Shown piece by piece: positions 17,743 to 26,495 of a stretch of 64,000 nt of DNA. Made by a program: the position numbers and the translations under genes. The notes beneath the pieces are model-generated. The model worked only from the letters and a program-made list of their open reading frames with translations. It was not told the DNA's origin and ran no database searches. How positions within the stretch are numbered: the first letter of the stretch is position 1; each line of letters opens with the position of its first letter. The DNA is from Variovorax sp. V213 (GTDB lineage Bacteria; Pseudomonadota; Gammaproteobacteria; Burkholderiales; Burkholderiaceae_C): contig NZ_AP028664.1 of assembly GCF_041154455.1 (NCBI RefSeq), positions 4,651,001-4,715,000 on the forward strand, written 5' to 3'.

Positions 17743-18138
17743 ATGCCGCACAGCCCCATCAGTGTCCAAGTAGAGCCGCGCTATCTCGCGGACCAGTCCT
17801 CGCCGAAGGACAAGATCTACACCTTTGCCTACACCGTCACCCTGACCAACGTGGGCGAAATCGGTGCCCAGCTCATTGCGCGCCACTGGCTCATCAACGA
17901 CGCCTCGGGCCATGCCCAGGAGGTCAAGGGCCTGGGCGTGATCGGCCAGCAGCCGCTCCTGGCGCCGGGCGAATCGTTCCGCTACACCAGCGGCTGCCGC
18001 CTGCAGGCGCCGAGCGGCACCATGCACGGGAGCTATTTCGTGGTGACCGAGGACGGCGAGCGCTTCGACGTGCCGATTCCGATGTTCGTGCTGGAAGCCG
18101 ACATCGGCGGCGCACCCGTTTCACGGGTGCTGCATTAG
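17743..18138 (+). CDS. apaG: ApaG protein
   Basis: 131 residues, one Ig-like (fibronectin type III-like) beta domain (PF04379). The family signature is visible in FAYTVTLTNVGEIGAQLIARHWLINDASG, then VIGQQPLLAPGESFRYTSGC and GSYFVVTEDGERFDVPIPMF. In enterobacteria the gene is linked to cobalt/magnesium handling and to apaH; biochemical function is not firmly known. No apaH lies nearby. It is divergent from rpe and followed by the 332-bp non-coding stretch. Confidence 0.93.
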   Translation: MPHSPISVQVEPRYLADQSSPKDKIYTFAYTVTLTNVGEIGAQLIARHWLINDASGHAQEVKGLGVIGQQPLLAPGESFRYTSGCRLQAPSGTMHGSYFVVTEDGERFDVPIPMFVLEADIGGAPVSRVLH

Positions 18139-18470
18139 TACTCTCCCTGGCGTCGCGCACTTCCCCGGCAACGCCGGTTCCGCGGTGTTTCCAGCCTGAC
18201 TCCTTTCTTCGCCAGGGGATCGACAGAAAACGCCTTTGTCCTGCATCGCCGGGATGGCACCGTGCGACACTGTCGGCCGGGCAGCCCGCGCTTTGGCGAG
18301 CGGTGGCGTCCATCCCCGGGAATGGGCGCGCTCAACGTGCGCGTGGGTTTTTATTTCGCTTTTCGTCTGGCGCTGCGCGCGCACAGCGTCAACCTCGGTG
18401 ACCGCGTGCGCATCCGCGGCGCAATCCGTGCACGCTGGCGCAGCCGGTCCATCAGTTTTTTTCTACCTGC
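18139..18470 (+). other. Structured intergenic region between apaG and the antiporter gene (candidate leader or small RNA)
   Basis: 332 bp with no convincing gene. On the plus strand CCCTGGCG at 18145-18152 pairs perfectly with CGCCAGGG at 18210-18217, enclosing a CCGGC-AAC-GCCGG hairpin near 18165-18177 flanked on both sides by TTCC. An alternative long-range pairing exists: CGCGCAC at 18154-18160 is the reverse complement of GTGCGCG at 18337-18343. A small GC hairpin (18326-18342) is followed by a run of five T at 18348-18352. This could be a regulatory leader of the antiporter mRNA or a free RNA. I considered 6S RNA; see the rejected list. Confidence 0.4.
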
Positions 18471-19742
18471 ATGAATCTGACGAGTCTCTTCAACGACCTG
18501 CTGGGCTTCTGGTCCGAGTGGCTGCGCCCTTCGGCGGGCCTGCCGACCGTGCTGTGGTCGCTTCTGCTGGCCGCCGCCGCCGCCTCCGGCCACCTGGTGC
18601 AGCGCTACCTGGGCTTGCCCAAGGTGGTCGGCTATTCGGCGGTCGGCGCGGTGGTCGGCCTGGCCGGCTTCGAAGGCGCCATCTGGCCGCTGCGCGGCAT
18701 CAGCCTGTTCCTGCTGGAACTGGGCGCGGCCGTGGTGCTGTTCGAGGCCGGCGGCCGGCTGCCGCTGCGCTGGTTCCGCCACAACCCGATGGTGCTGGTG
18801 CAAAGCCTGCTCGAAGCCACGCTCACCTACTTCGGCGTGTTCTGGATGCTGCAGTTGCTGGGCCTGCCCGATCCGGTGGCCAACCCCATCGCGCTGATGG
18901 CCATCGTCGCTTCGCCGGCAGTGCTGAGCCGCGTAATCATCGACACCCGCGCTTCCGGGCCGGTGACCGAGCGCGCGATGACGCTGGCCACGCTCAACAC
19001 CTTCTATGCGCTGACGCTCGGCTATGCGCAGGCGGGCCTGATCGAGCGCGCGCCGCAAACGCTGCTGCAAACGCTCTATCCGGTGGCGGTGGTGCTCGGC
19101 CTCTCGTTCGTGATCGGCGGCATCCTGGCGCTGGCGCTGCGCACGGCCCTGCGCTTCATGAGCCCGACGAGCGAGAACACCTCCATCCTGCTGCTCGCGC
19201 TCATCGCGGCCGCCAGCGCCCTCACGGCCCACGTCGGCGGCTCCGCTCCGCTGGCCGCGCTGATCGGCGGGGTGCTGCTCAAGACGCTCAACCCCAAGCC
19301 CTGGGCCTGGCAGCGGCAGCTCGGCACGGCCTCGTCGCTGCTCACCATGCTGATGTTCGTGCTGGTGTCCATCGTGGCGGCGCAGGCCGACTGGACCCTG
19401 CCGGTGGCCAGCTTGGTGCTGGCGGTGATCGGCATCCGCCTGTTCGCCAAGATCGCCGGCGTGGCCATTGCCAACCCGGGCAGCGGCGCGAGCTGGAACC
19501 AGGCTTTCTGGGTCGGCTGCGCGATGTCGCCGCTGTCGTCGATCGCGCTGCTCATCGCTTCGAATTTCACCACCGCGTCGCCATTGCTCGGCACCATGAT
19601 CACGCAGGTGGCCCTGCCCTCGATTCTCCTGATGGAAGTCCTGGGTGCCGTGATCGCCACCGTGGCCATCCACGCGGTGGGCGAAAGCTCGGTGCCCTGG
19701 ACGCCCCAGGCCTTCAGCACCACGGAGGACACGCAGCGATGA
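18471..19742 (+). CDS. CPA2-family monovalent cation:proton antiporter (KefB-like, membrane domain only)
   Basis: 423 residues with 11-13 hydrophobic segments, Na+/H+ exchanger fold (PF00999). Typical features are YLGLPKVVGYSAVGAVVG near residue 45, ELGAAVVLFEAGG near 83 and the Lys/Gly-rich loops. Unlike KefB/KefC it stops after the membrane domain, with no RCK/TrkA-N domain. It begins with ATG at 18471 after a possible leader RNA and ends in an ATGA overlap with the YbdK-type ligase gene, so the two form an operon. Ion specificity is not readable; potassium or sodium export are the options. Confidence 0.85.
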   Translation: MNLTSLFNDLLGFWSEWLRPSAGLPTVLWSLLLAAAAASGHLVQRYLGLPKVVGYSAVGAVVGLAGFEGAIWPLRGISLFLLELGAAVVLFEAGGRLPLRWFRHNPMVLVQSLLEATLTYFGVFWMLQLLGLPDPVANPIALMAIVASPAVLSRVIIDTRASGPVTERAMTLATLNTFYALTLGYAQAGLIERAPQTLLQTLYPVAVVLGLSFVIGGILALALRTALRFMSPTSENTSILLLALIAAASALTAHVGGSAPLAALIGGVLLKTLNPKPWAWQRQLGTASSLLTMLMFVLVSIVAAQADWTLPVASLVLAVIGIRLFAKIAGVAIANPGSGASWNQAFWVGCAMSPLSSIALLIASNFTTASPLLGTMITQVALPSILLMEVLGAVIATVAIHAVGESSVPWTPQAFSTTEDTQR

Positions 19743-20968
19743 CCGCGGCCATGGCCTTTCCCGACAACTCCAACATGTCCAACGCGGCGGACAGCGACGA
19801 CTTCCGTTCCGCACCGCTGCCCGTGGACCCAGAGAGCCGCGTGGCCAAGCTTGAGCCCTTCAACCACTCCGAAGCGCTGTCGCTCGGCGTGGAGCTCGAG
19901 CTCCAGCTCGTCAACACGCACGACTACGACCTGGCGCCCTATGCGGAAGACATGCTGCGGCTGATGGCGCAGACGCCGCTGCCCGGCAGCGTGGTGCCCG
20001 AGATGACCTCGAGCATGATCGAGATCTCCACCGACATCTGCCACTCGGCGCAAGACGTGATCAAGCAGCTCTCGCCGATCCGCGAGGCGCTGATCAAGAA
20101 TGCCGACAAGCTCAACATCGCGGTGGTGGGCGGCGGCACGCATGCGTTCCAGCAATGGCACGAGCGGCGCATCTACGACAAGCCGCGCTTTCGCGAGTTG
20201 TCGGAGCTCTACGGCTACCTGAGCAAGCAGTTCACCATCTTCGGCCAGCACGTGCACATCGGCTGCCCCGATGCCGACGCGGCGCTCTTGATGCTGCACC
20301 GCATGTCGCGCTACATCCCGCACTTCATCGCGCTGTCGGCCTCGTCGCCGTTCGTGCAGGGGCAGGACACGCAGTTCGATTCGGCCCGGCTCAACTCGGT
20401 GTTCGCGTTTCCGCTGTCGGGGCGTGCACCCTTTACCTTGAGCTGGAAAGAGTTCGAGGCATATTTCGAGCGCATGACCCGCACCGGCGTCGTGCGCAGC
20501 ATGAAAGACTTCTACTGGGACATCCGGCCCAAGCCCGAGTTCGGCACCATCGAGATCCGCGTGTTCGACACGCCGCTCACCGTCGAGCGCGCCGCCGCGC
20601 TCGCTGGCTACGTGCAGTCGCTGGCCGCCTGGTTCCTGCAGGAGCAGCCTTTCGAGCCGACGGAAGACGACTACCTCGTCTATACCTACAACCGCTTCCA
20701 GGCCTGCCGCTTCGGGCTCGATGCGGTGTACGTGGACCCCGCCAGCGGCCAGCACATGCCGCTGCGCGACCACATCCTCATGACGATGACGCAGCTCGAA
20801 TGGCACAGCGAGGCGCTCGACGCCACGCAGGCCTTGGGTGAGCTGCGCACCAGCGTCGAAGCCAACCGCAACGATGCGCGCTGGCTGCGCGAGAAGCAGG
20901 GCAAGGAGCGCCTCCTGGCCGAGGTGGTGCGGCAGGCAGCGTGCGCTTCCGCGGTGCAGCCTAGTTGA
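19739..20968 (+). CDS. ybdK: YbdK-family carboxylate-amine ligase (glutamate-cysteine ligase type 2-like)
   Basis: 409 residues from ATG 19739, which overlaps the antiporter stop (ATGA); ATG codons at residues 5 and 14 are alternatives, and residues before about 35 look unstructured. The GCS2 fold is shown by LGVELELQLVN, VPEMTSSMIEISTD, GQHVHIGCPD, SGRAPFTLSWKEF and FGTIEIRVFDTP. The E. coli homologue has weak gamma-glutamylcysteine synthetase activity in vitro. Pairing with an antiporter of the Kef type is suggestive because Kef systems are glutathione-gated, but this antiporter lacks the gating domain. Confidence 0.88.
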   Translation: MTAAMAFPDNSNMSNAADSDDFRSAPLPVDPESRVAKLEPFNHSEALSLGVELELQLVNTHDYDLAPYAEDMLRLMAQTPLPGSVVPEMTSSMIEISTDICHSAQDVIKQLSPIREALIKNADKLNIAVVGGGTHAFQQWHERRIYDKPRFRELSELYGYLSKQFTIFGQHVHIGCPDADAALLMLHRMSRYIPHFIALSASSPFVQGQDTQFDSARLNSVFAFPLSGRAPFTLSWKEFEAYFERMTRTGVVRSMKDFYWDIRPKPEFGTIEIRVFDTPLTVERAAALAGYVQSLAAWFLQEQPFEPTEDDYLVYTYNRFQACRFGLDAVYVDPASGQHMPLRDHILMTMTQLEWHSEALDATQALGELRTSVEANRNDARWLREKQGKERLLAEVVRQAACASAVQPS

Positions 20969-20974
20969 CCTGAT

Positions 20975-21952
20975 TCAGGCGGCCACGGCCTCCTGCGAGA
21001 ACTGCCTGCGGTAGGCCGTGGGCGAGGTCTTGAACGCCGCGACGAAGTGCTTTCGCAGCGACACCGCCGAGCCGAAACCTGCATCGGTGGCCACACGCTC
21101 GACGGGGTGGCCGGTGGTCTCCAGCAGCCGCTGGGCCAGCGCCAGTCGCTGGTTCTGCAGCCATTGGCCGACCGTGGTGCCCGTGGCTTCGCGAAAGCGC
21201 CGCGTGAAGGTGCGCCGGCTCATCAGCGCGCGCCTGGCAAGGCTGTCCAGCTCATGCGGGCTGTGGACATGGCGGCCCAGCCATTCGAGCAGCGGCGCGA
21301 GGCGGTCGCTCTCGGCCGCGGCAGGCACCGGCCGCTCGATGTACTGGGCCTGCCCGCCCTCGCGGTGCGGCGCAACGACCATGCGCCGCGCGGCACGATT
21401 CGCGGCCTCGGCGCCGTAGCGCACGCGCAGCAGGTGAAGGCAGCAGTCGATGCCCGCGGCCGTGCCCGCGGACGTGAGCACGTCGCCGTCGTCGACATAC
21501 AGTACCTCGGGCTGCAGCGTGACCTTCGGATATTGCCTTGCGAAGGCTCCGGCCAGGTTCCAGTGCGTGGTGGCCGGGCGGCCGTCGAGCAGGCCCGCCT
21601 CGGCCAGCACGAAGGCCCCCAGGCACAGCCCGACCACGATGGCGCCGCGGCGATGGGCCGCCTGCAATGCACGAAGGAGCGCGGGCGGTGCGGGCCGCCC
21701 GTCGTCGCGCCATGAAGGCACCACCACGATCTGCGCCCGCCGGATGGCTTGGAGCCCGTGCGGCACCACGAGCGTGAAGCCCGCGTTGGTTCGCAGCGGG
21801 CCCGGCTCCACGGCGCATACCTGGAGACGGAAACGCGGGGCGCCCGCCTCCGTGCGGTCTTCGCCGAAGACCATGCACGGCACGGACAGGTGAAAGGGGC
21901 TGATGCCGTCGAAGGCCACGACGGCGATGGTTTCGGCAGGCTTGCTCTTCAT
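20975..21952 (-). CDS. GlxA-family transcriptional regulator (DJ-1/PfpI domain plus AraC helix-turn-helix)
   Basis: 325 residues. Residues about 8-175 form a DJ-1/PfpI-like domain (VVAFDGISPFHLSVPCMVFGE; nucleophile-elbow Cys in VGLCLGAFVLAEAGLL), and about 215-318 carry two AraC helix-turn-helix units (LARRALMSRRTFTRRFREATG; VATDAGFGSAVSLRKHFVAAF). Such proteins sense small nitrogenous metabolites. It is divergent from the cysteine hydrolase gene, with about 105 bp between the two starts, and is the likely regulator of it. Confidence 0.9.
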   Translation of the reverse strand: MKSKPAETIAVVAFDGISPFHLSVPCMVFGEDRTEAGAPRFRLQVCAVEPGPLRTNAGFTLVVPHGLQAIRRAQIVVVPSWRDDGRPAPPALLRALQAAHRRGAIVVGLCLGAFVLAEAGLLDGRPATTHWNLAGAFARQYPKVTLQPEVLYVDDGDVLTSAGTAAGIDCCLHLLRVRYGAEAANRAARRMVVAPHREGGQAQYIERPVPAAAESDRLAPLLEWLGRHVHSPHELDSLARRALMSRRTFTRRFREATGTTVGQWLQNQRLALAQRLLETTGHPVERVATDAGFGSAVSLRKHFVAAFKTSPTAYRRQFSQEAVAA

Positions 21953-22057
21953 GGCCCGATTTTATCGATGAATGGCTTTCGGGCCACTTTCTCGCACGAG
22001 CCGCTGCGAGAACAATCAGCGTCATTCCACAACCCACATGAACGGAGCAACCCCACC

Positions 22058-22687
22058 ATGAGCAACAACCCCGCACCGCGCCGCGCCCTCGTCGTGATCG
22101 ACGTCCAGAACGAGTATTTCGAAGGCGGCGGATTGCCGATCGAATACCCGCCCGTCGAGCAGTCGCTGCCGAACATCGCCAAGGCCATGGATGCAGCCCA
22201 TGCAGCCGGCACGCCCGTGGTGGTGGTTCGCCACCATGCACCCAAGGGCGCCCCGGTGTTCCAGGCCGACACCCGCAACGGGGAGTTGCATCCGGAGATT
22301 GCCAGGCGGCCGCGCGACCACCTGGTGACGAAGACATTGCCGAGCGTCTTCACGGGCACCGACTTTGCCGACTGGCTTGCGCGCCATGAGATCGACACGC
22401 TGAGCGTGGCCGGCTATATGACCCAGAACTGCGATGCTTCCACGGTGTTCGAGGCCATGCATCGGGGGCTGAACGTGGAATTCCTGTCGGACGCGAGCGG
22501 CGCGCTGCCTTATTCGAATGCAGCAGGCCAAGTCAGCGCCGAGGAGATCCACCGCGTGTTCAGCGTCGTGTTCCACAGCAATTTCGCGGCCGTGACGAGC
22601 ACCGACGCGTGGATCGCCGCCATGCGGGCCGGCCAGGCGATCGAGAAGGACAACGTGCTGATGTCGAACCGGCGTGCGCGGGCATGA
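22058..22687 (+). CDS. Isochorismatase-family cysteine hydrolase
   Basis: 209 residues. The family triad is present: Asp in VVIDVQNEYF, Lys in VTKTLPSVF and Cys in GYMTQNCDAS. Members hydrolyse isochorismate, nicotinamide, ureidoacrylate or other amides. Extra features such as FEGGGLPIEYPPVE resemble the cysteine-hydrolase subgroup often found next to GlxA/FtrA regulators. No other pathway genes adjoin. SD is a GGAGC about 12 bases upstream, so the start is not tightly fixed. Downstream it is followed by thiL after 25 bp. Confidence 0.85.
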   Translation: MSNNPAPRRALVVIDVQNEYFEGGGLPIEYPPVEQSLPNIAKAMDAAHAAGTPVVVVRHHAPKGAPVFQADTRNGELHPEIARRPRDHLVTKTLPSVFTGTDFADWLARHEIDTLSVAGYMTQNCDASTVFEAMHRGLNVEFLSDASGALPYSNAAGQVSAEEIHRVFSVVFHSNFAAVTSTDAWIAAMRAGQAIEKDNVLMSNRRARA

Positions 22688-22712
22688 GTGTTGTAGCGCT
22701 TATGCTTGCCCC

Positions 22713-23672
22713 ATGGGTGAATTCGACCTGATCGCACGCTACTTCAAACGCCCCGCCAAGCGCTCTCCGCTGGGCGTGGGCGACGACTGCGCCCTGCTCG
22801 CACCGGCACCCGGCATGCAGCTCGCCGTGTCGTCCGACATGCTGGTCGAAGGCCGGCACTTTCTCTCGACCGTCGATCCGGCGCGGCTCGGCCACAAGGC
22901 GCTGGCGGTGAACCTGAGCGACCTTGCAGCCTGTGGCGCCAAGCCGCTGGCTTTCACGCTCGCGCTCGCGCTGCCCGGTGTCGACGAGCCTTGGTTCGAA
23001 GGCTTTTCACGCGGGCTCTTTGCGCTGGCCGACGAACACGGCTGCGAGCTCGTGGGCGGCGACACCACGCGCGGCCCGCTCAACATCTGCATCACGGTGT
23101 TCGGCGAGGTGCCGGCCGGTGCGGCATTGCTGCGCTCGGGCGCGCGCGCCGGTGACGATATCTGGATCAGCGGCACGCTCGGCGACGCGCGGCTGGCGCT
23201 CGAAGTGTTTCGCGGCACGCTTGCAATGCCCGCCGATGTGTTCGCAATGGCACGGCAGCGCATGGAGCAACCCACCCCGCGCGTGGCGCTGGGCGTGGCC
23301 CTGCGCGGCACGGCTTCAGCGGCAGTGGACGTGAGCGACGGGCTCGTCGGCGACTTGGGCCACATCCTCGCCTCGAGCCGTGTGGGCGCCACGCTTGACG
23401 CCGATGCGGCCGTGTCCGTCGTGGTCGCCGCCGCGGCCTCGGGCCTCGGCACCGACGTGCTGCGCACCTGCGCGCTCTCGGGCGGCGACGACTACGAACT
23501 GGTGTTCACCGCGGCGCCTTCAGCGCGCGCCGCGGTCGAGCAAGCCGGCAAGGAGAGCGCCACGCGCGTGACGCGCATCGGCCGCATCGAGGCCGATGCC
23601 GGCCTGCGCATCGTGGACGCCAGCGGCGCGCCGATTGCCCAGCGATTCGGCTCCTTCGACCACTTCGCGTGA
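22713..23672 (+). CDS. thiL: Thiamine-monophosphate kinase
   Basis: 319 residues. It phosphorylates thiamine monophosphate to the cofactor thiamine diphosphate with ATP. AIRS/PurM-fold motifs: GVGDDCALLAP, DMLVEGRHFL, LAVNLSDLAACGAKP, GGDTTRG, DVSDGLVGDLGHI and SGGDDYELVFT. Starting at the ATG at 22713 gives the standard N-terminus MGEFDLIARYF. In related bacteria the next genes are pgpA and cinA/pncC; here those come at 29828, after a 6-kb stretch. Its stop codon abuts the stop of the convergent lipoprotein gene. Confidence 0.95.
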   Translation: MGEFDLIARYFKRPAKRSPLGVGDDCALLAPAPGMQLAVSSDMLVEGRHFLSTVDPARLGHKALAVNLSDLAACGAKPLAFTLALALPGVDEPWFEGFSRGLFALADEHGCELVGGDTTRGPLNICITVFGEVPAGAALLRSGARAGDDIWISGTLGDARLALEVFRGTLAMPADVFAMARQRMEQPTPRVALGVALRGTASAAVDVSDGLVGDLGHILASSRVGATLDADAAVSVVVAAAASGLGTDVLRTCALSGGDDYELVFTAAPSARAAVEQAGKESATRVTRIGRIEADAGLRIVDASGAPIAQRFGSFDHFA

Positions 23673-24383
23673 TCAGGATCCGCGGACCATGGCCTGCATT
23701 TTGGTCTGGGCCGCGTTGATGGCCTTCGAATGGCCATTGAGGTCCTGCAGCATCCTGTTGAGTTCCGCCTGCACGGCCGGATCGCTCACGGTCATGGATG
23801 CGCCCGACACCTGGATCTTCGACTTGTTCTTTTCGATGTAGTCGCCCACCGCGAGCGCGCCGTCGAACACGGAATCGAGCGCAGGGAAAACCTCCTTGAA
23901 GGTGGCGGCCGGTGCCGCGACGGTCTTTTCATAGGCCTTGTCGTAAACCTGCTTCAGGTCGTCCGGCTGCTTGAGCCTGGCATGCGCGGCGTCGGCCTTG
24001 GCCAGTTCCTGGTCGAGCGCGGTGCGCAGGCCGCCCAGGCCGTCCTTGGCCGCCTTGAGGTCGTCGCGGCGCGATGCCAGGTCGGCCACCGATCGCAACG
24101 CGCCCTTGGCCATCACCTGACTCATCGGCTGGCCGACCGACTTGTTCATGCCTTCATTGAAATCGGCAATCACCGCGTAGTGCTGCGCATAGTCGCCGAA
24201 AGAGGCTTTCTCGTCCGCGGTGAGCGTGGGCACGCGCAGGCCCGGCTTGTCGAGCACGCGGGTCTGCAGGAAGCCGATGAAGGCGGTGCGTTGTTCCGCT
24301 TCCTTGCTGCCGCAGGCCGCGAGCAGCACGCTGAATGCGAGGCACAGCCACAAGGCGTTGAAACGGACCAGGGTTCTTTTCAT
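23673..24383 (-). CDS. DUF3053-family lipoprotein
   Basis: 236 residues. A lipobox LLAAC (Cys24) after a hydrophobic stretch indicates a lipoprotein anchored in the cell envelope. The pattern QRTAFIGFLQTRV ... LPTLTADEK...FGDYAQHYAVI matches the DUF3053 (YiaF-like) family, of unknown function. The remainder is charged helix, likely coiled coil at about 100-190. Start is taken as MKRTLVRF at 24383; ATG codons three and thirteen codons upstream are possible but would put polar residues before the signal sequence. Convergent with thiL with no gap. Confidence 0.8.
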   Translation of the reverse strand: MKRTLVRFNALWLCLAFSVLLAACGSKEAEQRTAFIGFLQTRVLDKPGLRVPTLTADEKASFGDYAQHYAVIADFNEGMNKSVGQPMSQVMAKGALRSVADLASRRDDLKAAKDGLGGLRTALDQELAKADAAHARLKQPDDLKQVYDKAYEKTVAAPAATFKEVFPALDSVFDGALAVGDYIEKNKSKIQVSGASMTVSDPAVQAELNRMLQDLNGHSKAINAAQTKMQAMVRGS

Positions 24384-24470
24384 GATGACCATGCCTTCGC
24401 TTGAGAATGAGCCGTCGAGCATACGATGGCCGGCAGCCCCGGCGAATACATCGGACGGCATGGCAAAGGC

Positions 24471-25367
24471 CTAGAGCGATTGCTTCAGCACGTCGATGAA
24501 GCTGCGCGCCGCGGCCGACAGCGAATGCCCGCGCTTGGTCACCACCGAGATGTCGCGCGCCACGCGCGGTGCGCTGAGCATCTTGATCACCAGCGACGGA
24601 TCGCCCGCGGCCCGTGCAAAGGCCGAGGGCATGATCGACGCGCCCATGCCGCAGGCCGTCATCCACAGCGCAGTCGAGAGGAACGACACCTCGTTCACCA
24701 CGTCCAGCGCCACGCCGGCCTCGGCCGCGGTGCCGTCGATGAGCGGCCGCACGCCATAGCCGGGACGCACGGTGATGACAGGGTGGCGGCCGAGATCGGT
24801 CCAGCGCACCACGCGCGCCTTGGCCAACGGATGGTCGCTGCGGCACACCAGCGCGAGGTGGTCGCGCATCAGGCGCTCTGTCTCGACCTCGGCGCCGGGC
24901 CGCTCGGGCGTGCCGATGCCGAAGTCCACATGCTCGCCGAGGATGCGCGAAATGAACTGGTCCGGCGCGCAGTCGTTGACCAGCACGCGCACCTTGGGAT
25001 GCTGCTGGCTGAATATGCGCAGCGCATCGGGCAGCAGCATCGAGGCCAGCGTCGGCGTGATGGCCAGGGTCACGCGTCCGCGCTCGAGCGTGGCCAGTTC
25101 GCGAAAGTCGGCCGAGAGCGAATCGACGTCGCGCAGCACGCGCTCGACTGTGGCGAGCATTTCTTCCGCCGCGGCCGTGGGCTTGAGCGAGCGCGTGGTG
25201 CGGTCGAACAGCCGCGTGCCCAGTCCCTCTTCCAGCTGGCGGATCAGCATGCTCACCGCCGACTGGGTCACGAAGAGCCGCTGCGCCGCCGCGCTGAGCT
25301 TGCGCAGCTGATAAACCGCCAGAAAGGCGCGCAGCTGGCGGATCGTAGGACTGAAGTTCGCATTCAT
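24471..25367 (-). CDS. LysR-family transcriptional regulator
   Basis: 298 residues. Winged helix at 5-65 (IRQLRAFLAVYQLRKLSAAAQRLFVTQSAVSMLIRQLEEGLGTRLFDR), then a substrate-binding effector domain from about 90. Start ATG at 25367 is set by the conserved N-terminus MNANFSPTIRQLR. It is divergent from a Bug-receptor gene across 102 bp that hold an inverted repeat (see 25383). It very likely controls the receptor and the monooxygenase downstream. Many open frames continue upstream of this start without coding character. Confidence 0.9.
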   Translation of the reverse strand: MNANFSPTIRQLRAFLAVYQLRKLSAAAQRLFVTQSAVSMLIRQLEEGLGTRLFDRTTRSLKPTAAAEEMLATVERVLRDVDSLSADFRELATLERGRVTLAITPTLASMLLPDALRIFSQQHPKVRVLVNDCAPDQFISRILGEHVDFGIGTPERPGAEVETERLMRDHLALVCRSDHPLAKARVVRWTDLGRHPVITVRPGYGVRPLIDGTAAEAGVALDVVNEVSFLSTALWMTACGMGASIMPSAFARAAGDPSLVIKMLSAPRVARDISVVTKRGHSLSAAARSFIDVLKQSL

Positions 25368-25382
25368 CAGAAAAGATGATAT

Positions 25383-25413
25383 TTCATTCTGAATTTCTTG
25401 ATTTACGAATGAA
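25383..25413. promoter_or_regulatory. Candidate LysR operator between regulator and Bug-receptor gene
   Basis: TTCATTC at 25383-25389 and GAATGAA at 25407-25413 form a perfect inverted repeat with 17 bases between. The surroundings are much richer in A and T than the flanking coding sequence. Length and position fit a LysR recognition/activation site that would act on the divergent genes. The binding protein is inferred from gene order. Confidence 0.45.
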
Positions 25414-25469
25414 TTCCGGCATCGTTCAATCCCCATCAAAACAAAACTACATGACATCAAGGGGACGCG

Positions 25470-26480
25470 ATGACGGCAACGATGCCTCGCAGGGCGCACC
25501 ACGGACTTCGCCGGCAGATGTTGCTGGCTGCGGCCTGCGCGCTCTTCGCCGGCCCCTCGCTCGCGCAGTCCCCGGCCGGCGACTTTCCGAACAAGCCCAT
25601 TCGCATGGTGGTGACCTTTCCGCCCGGAGGCAGCGCAGACGGCGTGGTGCGCATGCTGGTGCCCCGGCTGAACGAGAAGCTCGGCCAGCAGGTGGTGGTG
25701 GACAACCGGCCCGGCGCCGGCGGCAACGTGGGGCTTTCGCTGGTGGCCAAGGCGCCGGGCGACGGCTACACGCTGGGCGTGGGCGCGGCCGGTGCGCTGT
25801 CGGCCAACACCAGCCTGTATCCGCAGATGCCCTTCGATCCGCTCAAGGACTTCAAGCCGGTGGGCATGCTCGCGGCCATTCCCTTCGTGATCGTCGGGCA
25901 CCCCTCCGTGGGCGCCAGGACGCAGGCCGAACTGATCGCACTTGCGAAAGCCAGGCCGGGCTCGCTCTCCGTGGGGCATGGCGGCAACGGCACGGCCATG
26001 CACCTGTCGGCCGCGCTGTTTTCGCAGATGGCCGACATCAAGCTGGTGGAAGTGCCCTACCGCGGCTCCGGGCCGGCGGCGCTCGATGCGCTGGCGGGCC
26101 AGATTCCGCTCGCGATGGTCGACCTGCCCTCGGCGCTGCAGCAGATCAAGGCGGGCAAGCTGATCGCTTTCGCGGTGACGAGCCCCGGGCGGCTTCCAAT
26201 GCTGCCCGACGTACCGACGGTGGCCGAGGCCGGCCTGCCCGGCTATGACTCGACCGGCTGGTTCGGCGTGGTGGCGCCCGCAGGCACGCCCGCCGCCGTG
26301 GTGGCAAGGCTCAATGCCGAGATCAATGCCGCACTGGCGGACGAACAGAACAGGGCCGCGATGCGCAACCTCGGCGTGGAGCCCGCGCCCGGCTCGCCCG
26401 AGGCCTTCGATGCCTACATTCGCGCCGAAACGAAGAAGTGGGCCAAGGTGATCCAAGACGCCCGCATCAAGCTGGACTGA
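25470..26480 (+). CDS. Bug-family tripartite tricarboxylate transporter substrate-binding protein
   Basis: 336 residues. A signal peptide (to about residue 33, GPSLAQ) directs it to the periplasm. The family motifs are clear: KPIRMVVTFPPGGSADGVVRML near residue 43, VVDNRPGAGGNVG near 75, then VPYRGSGPAALDALAGQIPLAMVDLP. Bug receptors capture carboxylic acids and related solutes; membrane partners TctA/TctB are usually encoded elsewhere, as here. It is followed by a FAD monooxygenase starting 15 bp after its stop, suggesting that the captured solute is a substrate or precursor for that enzyme. Confidence 0.93.
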   Translation: MTATMPRRAHHGLRRQMLLAAACALFAGPSLAQSPAGDFPNKPIRMVVTFPPGGSADGVVRMLVPRLNEKLGQQVVVDNRPGAGGNVGLSLVAKAPGDGYTLGVGAAGALSANTSLYPQMPFDPLKDFKPVGMLAAIPFVIVGHPSVGARTQAELIALAKARPGSLSVGHGGNGTAMHLSAALFSQMADIKLVEVPYRGSGPAALDALAGQIPLAMVDLPSALQQIKAGKLIAFAVTSPGRLPMLPDVPTVAEAGLPGYDSTGWFGVVAPAGTPAAVVARLNAEINAALADEQNRAAMRNLGVEPAPGSPEAFDAYIRAETKKWAKVIQDARIKLD

Positions 26481-26495
26481 ATGCCCGGAGAAGCC

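Noticed and set aside
18139..18352. 6S RNA as the identity of the structured region after apaG
   Set aside because: It has a hairpin followed by TCCGCGGT, somewhat like E. coli 6S RNA, but no long closing stem with central bubble, the gene is usually near zapA in this group, and the length is uncertain. I keep only the structured-region call.
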